NCBI GenBank assembly: GCA_000727475.1
Contig: KL647328.1
Coordinates: forward strand, 62,001-126,000
From: Sarcocystis neurona
Lineage: Eukaryota; Apicomplexa; Conoidasida; Eucoccidiorida; Sarcocystidae
Reading direction: 5' to 3'
Length of the DNA stretch: 64,000 bases
Shown: positions 26,173 to 37,100 of the stretch, piece by piece
How the letters are laid out: every line of letters begins with the position of its first letter
Numbering within the stretch: the stretch's first letter is position 1
Program-made: the position numbers and the translations under genes
The notes under the pieces: model-generated
The model's database searches: none
What the model was told of the DNA's origin: nothing
The model's input: the letters and a program-made list of their open reading frames with translations, nothing else

Positions 26173-26622
26173 TCGCCGAAACACAGGCCTTAATGACGTC
26201 GTACCGCTGTCTGCAGCTGTACGGCTTTGACACGAATTACAGAGTGTGAATAGCCTGTGGCTAAAATCCTCTCACCACACGTGTTTAAATGACACGTGCT
26301 CAAAAATGTTGCCGACTACTCGCCCTCAACGTTGTATCATTACCATTCTTTTATAAAAGGAAAGCATATACGTCGTTAAAGGACTTCTACTCTATGTTCG
26401 CCGAAACACAGGCCTTAATGACGTCTTACAGCTGTCTGCAGCTGTACGGCTTTGAGACGAATTACAACATGTGAAAAGCCTGTGGCTGAAATCCTCTCAC
26501 CACACGTGTTTAAATGACATCTGCTCAAAAATGTTGCCGACTACTCGCCCTCAACGTTGTATCATTACCATTCTTTTATAAAAGGAACGCAAATACGTCG
26601 TTAAAGGACTTCTACTCTATGT
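26173..26622. repeat. Two-copy direct tandem repeat, period 225 bp
   Basis: Copy 1 is 26173-26397 and copy 2 is 26398-26622. Both begin TCGCCGAAACACAGGCCTTA and end in ACTTCTACTCTATGTT. They differ at only about a dozen positions over 225 bp. Neither copy holds a convincing open frame: a 61-codon frame starts in copy 1 and ends in copy 2. The unit contains a TTTATAAAAGG box-like element. Function unknown. Confidence 0.9.
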
Positions 26623-27673
26623 TCATCATATTGTTCAACGAAGCCCAAATCTATACAACTTGATATTATTGGTGGATAAAATTCACTCGTCGCGACTCAG
26701 ACCTTACGTTCAGTACCACACTTTACCAAAGTATTTCGCTACTGTAGATGTGCGCCTCAGTTTTCTCTCTACCACCAATTCACAATGTACAACAGAAGCG
26801 CCTTCTACGTGCAGACCTCTCTAACTCTGTTGAACCCATTGTTCACACTTTACGGATGACACTTCTCTTGAAAATGAAAAATCTCTCCAGATCACCTTTC
26901 AGTGTCGTCCTTGAGAAGGCTGCCTCTCTTAGCGCCGCTGCGCATTTGACTTTCCTCTTAAGTATTGTGCTGCTAATAACTGTGTTTGTCCGTCGCTCCT
27001 TAGAGAGTTGTACTTGAGGCAGACTGTAGTAAACCATCAGCTGTTCAAAAAGGATGAAGTGAACATCCGCGCATTGTACCAAAACCGAAGCATTGTGGCG
27101 TCCCTTGAAGGAGACGACGAGAATTCATTCAGTGTGTGTAACCTTTCCGTCACCAGCACAACGCACCAAGCGTCACAAAAGTGGACGACGCAGAACGTGC
27201 TTTCAAATTGTTCACCCTGAAGAGCAAAGGCAAAAAAGCTATTTTGCGTCTCCTCTACTTCACTGAAAAATCTGTTTCTGTGCGCGCCACTCAGCGGAGA
27301 CGACAGTCACGCACTCACTGCACGCCCACGAATTTATACGGTACTGCGAAGTCTTTCACGGCGTTTGACTTCCATGAAGTATACACACATATATAACTAT
27401 ATACGGATGTATTTGAACAAGTACGGCGTGGCGCGGATGCAAAGCGAGGACACAATCGTCACAAGAACGGGTGTGTACTCGTTCAGTACACTCTTCTCTG
27501 CGGTAGTGCCCACGCTACATAGAACATACCAGTCAGTGTTGCTTCGCTAAGGTGTCGTTAAGTTTTTCTTTGTACGTGTGCATCCTTGCAAACCACCGTG
27601 TAGCTTCGTTTCCTTTGTAGTGAAGAAAGTATTCCAGTATCTCAGTGCAACGTACCTACACCTTTGCGCTCGT
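26623..27673. other. Intergenic, repeat-poor, no gene seen
   Basis: Unique sequence of moderate GC. Short open frames occur (26748-27017, 27008-27220) without family resemblance, splice-linked extension or compositional bias typical of the genes here. One frame (26748-27017) encodes a hydrophobic segment near its end, but nothing else supports a gene. Confidence 0.5.
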
Positions 27674-28017
27674 AGAGACCCTTTCCCTGTCCGTCCCTGT
27701 GCGAAACTGCAACTGCTGTAGTACAACGCCAGTGTGACTCTTGTTTTTTCAAGCCCTCAATACCGCGAGAGCTGTATTGCAGCCCAGTCAGGGAAGGATC
27801 CTCACATAAATAGAACACGGAAATACCGTACGTATTCGCGCTACTAGAGACCCTTTCCCTGTCCGCGAGTGAGCTAAATCGCAACTGCTGCACCACAACG
27901 CCTGTGCTAAACTCTTGTTTTCTCAAGCACCCACTACCGCTAGAGCGTCCGATCGCAACTACTCGGGGAGAAACACACACATAAATAGCATCCGTGAATA
28001 CCGTACGTATTCATAAA
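27674..28017. repeat. Two-copy diverged tandem repeat, period ~172-175 bp
   Basis: AGAGACCCTTTCCCTGTCCG starts at 27674 and an almost identical copy starts at 27846. Both continue through CAACTGCTG, CTCTTGTTTT and CATAAATAG elements to TACCGTACGTATTC (27824 and 27999). The copies are clearly older and more diverged than the 225-bp pair upstream. Confidence 0.8.
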
Positions 28018-30480
28018 TCTGTACACACATATAAAGGCAACGACAGCGTGCGCGCTCTACTACCAGAGTTGCTGCTTTTCTCCACACTATGACCCTCCTG
28101 AGAGAGATAAAAAGGTGGTGATGTAACGAACCGGTGGGAGGCATCCTACCAGCAAGAGCAGTGGCAATAATAGTTGTAATGGTTGCTGTAATGACAGTAG
28201 GAGTGCTACTCGTGGGAGTACCTTTGACTATGCAGGCAGCAGTACTGCGGGTACAGCACTGAAAAACACTGCAGCTGCCTCGTAAGAGCCACAAAGGATT
28301 CTCACTATGGCCCGCCCCCCATCGATGCAGAAGTTCATTAGCAATCTGGCATGTTGTTTTTCCGCTGCCATGGTACAGCTAATATGCAGACTGATACAAT
28401 CTGGGCAGTTTCCCCTGATGCAGTGGTAACGGTGGTGCTACTAATAGTTTCTATCCACAGAACGCACACAAGCATCGTGGACGGGACACCATAACCCCAG
28501 TAACACGAATACTAAAGACAAAGCGACGTGATCACGACTGGGTAGCTTTTTGCTGGTAACACATCAAGAAGGTGAGTGAGTATAACGGTGCTGGTCGCGG
28601 TAGTGAGGCCGCGAGACTCACTGTTCGGTTCAAGCATTCGTAAGACGCAACCGTAGTGCTTTCACCAGTCCTACGGAGAATTCGGTCCCTCTTTTCACGT
28701 ACGTTTCTTCATCTGGCCAGCAAGCCTGTACCACGAGCGGTTACTCCGACTGTAACAACACAACGCTGCATTCTACTTCTCTTGTCATCCAATCCTCACA
28801 AGACCCCCCCCCCCTCGCTTGTGGCACTGTCCACCCACCGTCGTTCGGGTGGAGCAGGCGTTTGTTTGTCCAGCACCCTCCTCCGCATGCAGCACAATAG
28901 TAAAAGGACTTGAGCCCACTGGCGTCCCTTTCTCCTTCCGTGTTTAAAGTGCAAGGCTGCAAAAAAGTGCATTCAATGCACGGAGTTTCCTGAATTTTCT
29001 TTGCTCTCCCTACTTTGAGTGCCCGGGCACGTGCCGACAGCAACTCTTCGGGGCGTCGCCCTTCCGCTCGTCTGGTAACTTGCATTCTTCGTCGCTCTCG
29101 GCAGGGCGGGGAACTTCACTGTATTTTTTCGCGGTTACCTCAGTTCCTGTCGTTTCGGATTGATACTAGGGACCGTCTCCTCTTTTCTCGCTCGTTGAAG
29201 ACTTCCCCATCCCTTTTTTTTCCGCGGATCACTAGGCGTCCTTTTTCCCCGTTGGCACAGCGTACGGCTTACTTTGCCGGCAAAGGACCCAATACGTTCG
29301 AACCCACCTCCGCAAGTACAGGTGTTTGCCCAGTGTGGAAAAGTAAGGGGAATACTGCGGTCTGCACATCCTCAACTTGAAGTAAAAGATTTGCCGTACA
29401 CATTCTCCGCGCCCACATGTGCAACCTTCAAGTGGTAAAGAAGCGTCTTTTTAAGAGCTGACGGCTGTCCGTCTACACCCTTCTCTGCACTCCTGAATGA
29501 CGCACTCTCCTTGCGCATGTGGGAGACACTCTCGAGCAACAGCCCCGGTGGAATGTAACGGTAAAGGAAATTCGCCGTCACTTCTGCGTTGTTTCCATCA
29601 TCTGTGGGTCTCCTCGTAACGTGGGCAGAAGCATTCTTCTTCAAACGCTTGCATTACATTATTCTCGTGTAGCATTATTTCCCTTTCGTGTCCCGCTACA
29701 CTTTATATCTCGCCTTCGGACGCCGCTCTGGAAAGGAAAAGGCTGTCTTCATTCGACGTACGTGGCCTTGGTACACCTTTCCTTAGTGTTGCACACAAGA
29801 GTGGTGTTCCGCACAACTGCACACTAGTCCAGAATCAGTTTTTCTAAATGCGATGGTGTGTGCCTCTTCGGGCGGGAACTGTATACGGCGTAGTTGCACT
29901 GCTGTTATCAAGGATAGCTGTGTGCCGCTGTCTCCACTGCCGAACATTTTCCGATTTTCCGCACGTACAGTTGCACACACGTATCTGTCCCCCCAAAGGT
30001 ACCTGTAAGTGAGCGTCTGCGCGGATAAACGGAGACACAACTTTAAAACAAACGTGGAAAGAAAAAGAAGGACGCCCACTCTACGCGTGTGTCAATTCGC
30101 GTGGAGCACTGCGTATGGTTATATATGTGTCTCAGGATTCACCGCGTCCCACATGCAATTATGAACTCTGGCGTTGGAGGCCCTTGTCTAGGATGTCGTG
30201 ACGTGTTCTCGTCGCGCCGCGGCTTCAATCGCTCCGTCAGCGTGGAATTATATACACGTGCGTGAGTCCGGTTATGTGTGTGTGTCCGGCTGTTTGTATA
30301 GAACACAAACGACTCCGTCGCGGCGATATATTATAGCCTCCGTGTCTGCTGTCTCCTCGTGTATGGAACGAATTGTGTACGCCGCGACCCCAACACCAGC
30401 GACCGAAGGGCGTCAGGGGCTCTCCACGTGTCCGTACGTCTTCTGGTGCCACGCGGTGGCCACGCCTGCGTTGTGAGGGA
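28018..30480. other. Intergenic, repeat-poor, no gene seen
   Basis: No coding exon, RNA gene or mobile-element protein could be supported on either strand. Open frames are at most about 120 codons with no recognisable motif. Homopolymer C (about 28806-28814) and T tracts occur. The last part may be promoter or 5' leader territory of the U2AF-like gene. Confidence 0.5.
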
Positions 30481-30489
30481 CTCCACGTT

Positions 30490-31147
30490 GCTTCCGTCAC
30501 GTCGGCAGCAGCCCGAGCACAGCCACGAGAAGCACCAGCATACCTGGTGGTGGCGTCAGCGTCCGCAGCAGCAACGTCGACAGCAGCACTCCCACTACCA
30601 GCAGCACAGAGAGTTACATTCGCCTGAGATTTGCCCGTCTGTCAGCTGCTCTTTTGCTCGGCCCTGCTGCAGGAGCGGCTGAAACCAGCGAGGCAGCCTC
30701 CAGCGTTTCCTCTTTATAGAATTTTCGAAGGAAAAATAACTGCGACGAAAACATCGCCACAGCACCAGGAGAACAGCAGATAACGGCAGCCAGCAGCACC
30801 TGTAGCGCAGCCGCAACCGCAGCGGGGCAGAGGACAGCGCAGCGCCAGGGCCAGTTGCACAAGACAGCACAGTACCGGCGGCACTGGCACGCAGCACGAC
30901 AACCGCAACGCAGGGGTACTGCTGCAGCAGCCCCAGCATCGCGCGGCAGCAGCAGTCCTGCAGGAGTCGTTCAACAGTGCGACCCTCCGCAGAGGGAGGG
31001 ACCGGCAGCAGTCAGAGTGGCAGAGCCTGCACCTGTATCAGAACGTCACCCGCGGGTTGTGAGTCACAAGCGGTCTGTGGAAACCCGGTCGGCCAGCCGC
31101 AGCACTCTCTCCCGTCTGTCTCTGTGTCTCCGTCACTTCGTGTGAAA
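30490..31147 (+). promoter_or_regulatory. CAG-rich leader upstream of the U2AF65-like gene
   Basis: CAG/GCA trinucleotide clusters on the plus strand (about 30500-30610 and 30780-30990) precede the ATG at 31148. Frames through them are open but short and mutually inconsistent, so I read this as 5' UTR/leader or promoter sequence, not an exon. An upstream coding exon spliced to 31148 cannot be excluded. Confidence 0.35.
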
Positions 31148-34100
31148 ATGAGCGCTCCTCCGACTACGCTGCCGACGGCCGGCGACTCCGGGGAAATTTC
31201 TGGCGGCCAGAAACGGAAACTTGACGCGACAGACGCGGCCGCCGTTGGTTCAGAAGCTTCCGCGTAAGATCCCACATGCGCCGTTGTACTTCTTGTTAAT
31301 GAGAACGGGTGTTGCTGTTCTTTTCTTCGCTCCACCGCCGTATGTCTCTCCTTCATTGTACATCTCTGCAGGTGTATGTGTGAGTGTTGCACGCTTTCAA
31401 ATTAGGTGGGTCATTCTGTACGGCGGCGTGTGTTCTTGCCGTAAGAACGTTGTTGTCGATAATCAACGCGTCCCGTCTCCTGGTGCCTACTTCTGCTGTT
31501 TAATGTGTCAGTGTAGTAGACGTAAGTTGGCCTACGTCCCGAGTCGACACGCCGTTCACGCAGACACGCGCATCTATCGAAGGAGAGTATGCGTGAATAT
31601 GTATGTATGTGTGTATGTATGTATGCATGTATGTATGTATGTGTGTATGTATGAATGTATACATGTGTTTGTTGTTGAGGAGCACAAATCAGTCGAGGAA
31701 CAAGAAGGTGGAGAAGAAAAGGCAGAAGGACACAGAGAAGGAAGAGGAGCAGAAAAGACAGCAGAAGAGATGCGAGGAAGAACGCGTAGATGGAGAGGCG
31801 TGCTTGCGTATCATCTGTTCTCACACACGTGGTCTGGAGGGTCGTGGCTCGTGGGCATGCGCGTATGGGGGGGTTGCCGTAAGGAAAAGGATGGCATGCA
31901 CTTCGCATGCTTTTCACATGCCACTCTGATGCCATCAAGGCGGCAAGAGCGCGAGCCGAAAAATTTGTGTTGCGGCTGCTGCGAAAGAATTGTGAGGGTC
32001 CGCCTTCTCTCGTGCATGCATCCCCCCGGTGTAGTAGTTGCAGCGGGTGTGTTCCGGATGGCTGGCAGTTGCAAGGGCGCCCCGTTCTTTGTTCCCGCTG
32101 TCCTGTGAAGAGGCCGTCTCTGTCACGTGACACGGGGGTGATGTGTCCCAGCTGCTGAGTCAATGAAAATGAAGACGAAGTGAATTCGTGGGGAATCCTC
32201 CTGCGTCCTGGCTGCTGCCTGGTCACAGGACAGGCGACTTTTTCCACTGACAGTGAGTAAAAGGAGGGGGGGGGAGTCAGACGTACACGCCTCCACATAC
32301 ACAGGTATAGATAGATATCGATGTAGATATATTGATAGGTAGATATGTAGATACATAGGTAGTAGATAGTGATAGACAGGCGTACACGCATCCACATATG
32401 CATATATAGATAGAGTTCGGTGTAGTTACATAGATAGGTAGATATATAGGTACATAGATAGCAGACAGAGATAGAAAGACGTAGACGTATCGATATATAC
32501 AGATATGGATAGATCTCGGTGTAGACGTATTGATAGGTAAATACATAGATGTATAGGTTGTAAGTACAAATAGACAGCAGTCATTGGTAGGCATCCTGTG
32601 CGTATGTTCCTGACAACGTGGTGTGCCTTGGTGCCTCTCCATAACTTTCGTTGTCATTTTTCGTAGCCACAAGAAGTGGTGGTCGGTCCTGTGTGTCCGA
32701 CGGTGCATGCTGCAGGAAGCTGCTGCGTCCGGATGCTGCTGGGGCGGCTGCTGGGGCGGCTGCTGGGGCTGCGTTCTTGAACGCGGCGATGCTACCGGGA
32801 GGCCTATGCGGCTTGTCAGGTACGGTGGCTCCAGCGTATCAGCCGCCGATTCTTGCTGCTGCTGCGTCGACCCCACAGAGTGCAGCAGCGTTTGTCGCAG
32901 GGGCTGCTGCGGTGACGCAGGCGCTGTTCCAGCAGCAGCAGCAGCGCGGCGGAGGAGGCGACGCCGGGGCTGCTGGTGGCGCCGCGGCTGTTGGGACTGC
33001 AAGGGGAGGTGCTGCTGGTGCAGCAGCGGGTGGCAACGCGACGGCGGGTGATGCAGCCGAAGGGGGTAACGATGTCCTCGCTGCTGATATTGCTCGTGCT
33101 GCGGCCGCTGCTGCTGCGGCCATCACCGCCCGGCAGTCGAACGCCAACACAGCAGCCAAGGCCTTCCAGATCGCTCTCAAAACAGCGGAGATGCTGCAGG
33201 TAAAAGGCAGAGAAAAGAAGCAGAAAAGGTCCATTTTTGTGTGCGCGCTTCAGGCCCTTGGCAAGGCACAAGCCGGCGAAGCCGACTCGCTTCTATCTCA
33301 GACAGCAGCGGGGTGCGACTCTTCTTTTGCGTAGATCCACCTACAACAATAAGTAGATATATGTGTATGTATGCATGTACTTTCCTTATAATCTCTTGCT
33401 GATTAAACGCACGTACACCTACATATATGTGTTTCTCTTTCTTTTGTGTATACACAGGTACGTCTACGCACGTGTGTTCTACAGGTTTGTACTCGTGCAT
33501 CTCATGGTGTATGCTTCCGTTTCTGCATACGTATGTATGTGTGTGTATATGTATATGTTGGCGCACTTAACCTGGATGTGTCTGCTGACACATATGTACT
33601 TATATGTATGAGTGTATATTTATAGTTGGGTGGGCTGTATGTACACCCAGATGTCTGATTTTTCCTGCGTGATGCAGCTGCACCTAAGTCACTGCTGCAT
33701 ACGGTAACTTTCCACATCTCACCATGGGGAAAATTGGGTCTATTTTCCTGTACACAGCACCCCATGTTCTGGGGCCTTGGTGTCAGTACCCCTTCTGTGG
33801 AGCGGCCGCAGCTGATCAAGCGGTGCGAAAACTGCTGCGGCATGCTCCTAGGGGACGTAGGTGTACCTCCAGTAGTCTCCCCATCTACACGCAGCCCGCA
33901 GCCGACGCGTGACGACACCCACCCACACATATCTAGTTTCTTTGCACGTTTCTGCAGCGTGAGGCTGATAAATCTGTACGTAAGTGAGATCTCTGTCTGC
34001 AGTATATACACATATATGTGTAGTATGTACAGGTGCATACACACTGATACAGAAACTTTCGTCCTTGCAGTTTCTCTGCGTGTCGTTGTGGCGTCGGTTT

Positions 34101-37100
34101 TAGACCACATATATATATATATATATATGTGGAAGTTCTGTATTGCTACGCACACGTGTATACATACATGTATGTACAGCCGATGGAAGTGATTCTGTGT
34201 AACCCTTGCTCTCACCCGATCTGTTGAGGAGTGGGTTTCGTGCTGTGTTACGGGCTGCATGCGCAGGGAAGCGCCGGAGGCGGCACTGCAACTGCTCCGG
34301 CGACGCCTGCCGCTGGACCTGAGCCAAGCACTCAGACACGCCATGCAAGGTACGTGTGGCACGGGACGATACAGCAGACACGAACTCGAGAGATAGGACC
34401 CTTTGTCTGTATTCTGACTTTATTGTGGACGTTTTTGCATCGAGGAAAAGACGAACCTCGTTCCACGCACTTCATTACCTACGTCCAAGGTCCAGAGACG
34501 GGTGTGTTCGCTACAGAGCTACAGGCATGCGTGGCTAACACGTACGCGTGTAGAAGGAGAACCTTGGTGAGCGTCCAGCTTCATGTGGCCATTTCCAAGT
34601 GCTCGTCTCCGAGTGGAAGTGTGCGTGGACTAGGTGTCGTTGTCATCTGCGCTGGCCAGTCATGATACTCAAGTCTGCACGTGCGTCTCGGCAGACACAC
34701 GAGAGGGCAGGGTGAAGGCCGTCTGCCTGTGTACGAATGAAGAGTGGCGACCGGACGGCTTTCAGAGGAGAAGACGCCGCGCTGGCGTCCGTACAGATGC
34801 AATCCTGTCGTTGTCTGGTCGATTGCAAAGGTCTCCATGCGCCTCCCCCATACAATGGCAAATGGAGAACAGTTTTAACTCCACCACTATGCAGCACACC
34901 CCCACCCAGGTACACCTGTCTTTTTCACGTAGAATGTTGACCCAGAGGCGTATCAAAAAAGACGCAAATATGACGCAAATATCCGTTGTGGCCGTTGCAC
35001 GCATCAAGGTGCGCCCGTGCATGCCATATTCATAGATATGAACATACGTAAATGTGGTATGTGCGCGTGCATGCAGCCGACGTGGCGTGCAACACGTATG
35101 TATCTATCCGGACATACAGCGCGAGCTCTGTTACCTGCAGACATGCCGTTGGCGTACCCGGGTGGGACAGCGTACGCGTAACCGTTTGTGCATATGTATG
35201 TATACGTGAGACGTGCCAGTGGTGGTGGGGGCTACCTACCGATGGCATCATCAGCAACAGCGACGCGGAGGAGGTTCACTCCTGAGAGCTGGTGTTGTGA
35301 GTCCGGGTCAGCGTGTGTCTCTTTGCATGGCGCTGGTGTGCTGCGGCGGCTGGTGGAGCGTGCCACGTCGCGGTGGTCGCTCTGTTGTGTGCCGCCTTGC
35401 TGGTGCTGTATGTTCTGTGGCCGCTGCTGTATGCTACCCACGCTTGAAATGGCTGCTGCTGAATGTCACCCGCTGCTGCTGTGGCTGCGTTGTGTCGGAC
35501 GGCGCCGCTGTAGCAGCCGTGGTCCTGCTGCCGATGCCGCATGATCTGCTTGATTGAGCTGCTGTTTCACCTGTATGTGCTGTCGCTGCTGCTGCTGTCT
35601 GTAGGAAGGTGTATGTGGGGAATCTGCCGGTCCCGGTGACGCAGGCGGAGGTGCAGCAGTACTTCAACGAGCTTCTCGACTCGCTACTTCCGAACAAAGT
35701 CCCTGGTCAAACTGTACGTCTCGCAGCGGTTGCTGTGTTGCATGGGTCTCGCGTCTAGACGTTGTTGCAAGGCAGCAGGGCACCTGTTGCTGCTCTAAGG
35801 GAAGCACAGGCATCTCAACGCCTGTCTCGGCAGCGCTACCTGTGTAGTTGGTACCATGGCTATGTGAGTTGCAGAAAGCGTACGAGTGGTTCTGTAGTGG
35901 TTCCAGGTGATGATAATAGGCAGACTAGGAGGAAGAGAAGGAGACGAAAAGGAAGAGGAGAAGGAGGAGGAAAATATGCCCAGGAGGGTGAGAAGTAGAA
36001 GCGATGATAGTAGTTGTTGTAATAGTTATACTAATACCGGCAGAAGTTGAAGTCGCAGTCGCGATGATATACTGCGTCGAGAGGTGCTTCAAAGGGACTG
36101 TGCTGCCGTTTGGTGTGAGGCGGCCGGGGCGGCGGTGCTGCTTTTTCGAGCGCCTGTGTTGCGCTAGCACCGCGGGAGCAGCAGTCCGCGAATCTGTCGC
36201 ATGTACCTGGAGCAGGTGATTTGAACTGTGGGCCGACAGTTCTGTGGTGTCACAGGTAGGCGTATGAGTAGAATCAGCAGCGTGAGAGAGACATGCGACT
36301 TTGTAGCAGCAGCAAGAGAAGCTGTCGTAAGCCTGCGACAGGCGTAGCCGTATGTGCTCTAGCGCTCTTTGATGAGTATATATGTGTGTACGTGTGTGTA
36401 AAGATACCGGGGCAACGTTCTTTTCGAGTAACGTGTGCCGCAGGAGTCAACTTCATAGCTACGTAGTAGTACGAGTAGTAGGTGGATTTTGGGGGGTGTG
36501 CTGCGGTGCTGTTGACAGCAGAAAAGCTGCTGCTGCTGCTGCCGCAGCTGTTGGCATACCTGCCGCGTGCGCATTCTTCCCTCTCGCTGTCAACTGTGTT
36601 CGCACGCAGATCATCCACGTGTATGTGAATGGCGCGCGACGCTTCGCCTTCCTCGAGCACCGCTCTATCGAAGAAGCAAACTTCACTATTGGCCTGGACG
36701 GCATTAGCTGGGTAAGCAGGTTGCCTTCCTGTGTTCGATGCAGTGAATGTGTGTCTGTGCGGCCGCGGCTCAACAGAAGAAGAGAGAGAGAGCGTATATG
36801 TCCGAATACGCCCCTCTGTGTGAAGAAGTCAGCTGCTGCGTAAGAGTGTACTACCGCTTATGCAAACATACGTATATGTATACATATACGTCAATGTTAG
36901 GTATGAGTAGGCTGGCGGGGGAAACACGCAGATGCATACATGTCCGTACTTAGGTTGGACGGCTTCAGTGGATTAAGGTGGCATTTTCAGTAGATACGCA
37001 CGCGTGTTCAGTAGTGTGGATAGCTGGAATTCTCGCGCAAGTCTTCACATATATACACGTATACGTGTACGGATCCACAAGCGAGTCAGTTAACGTAACT

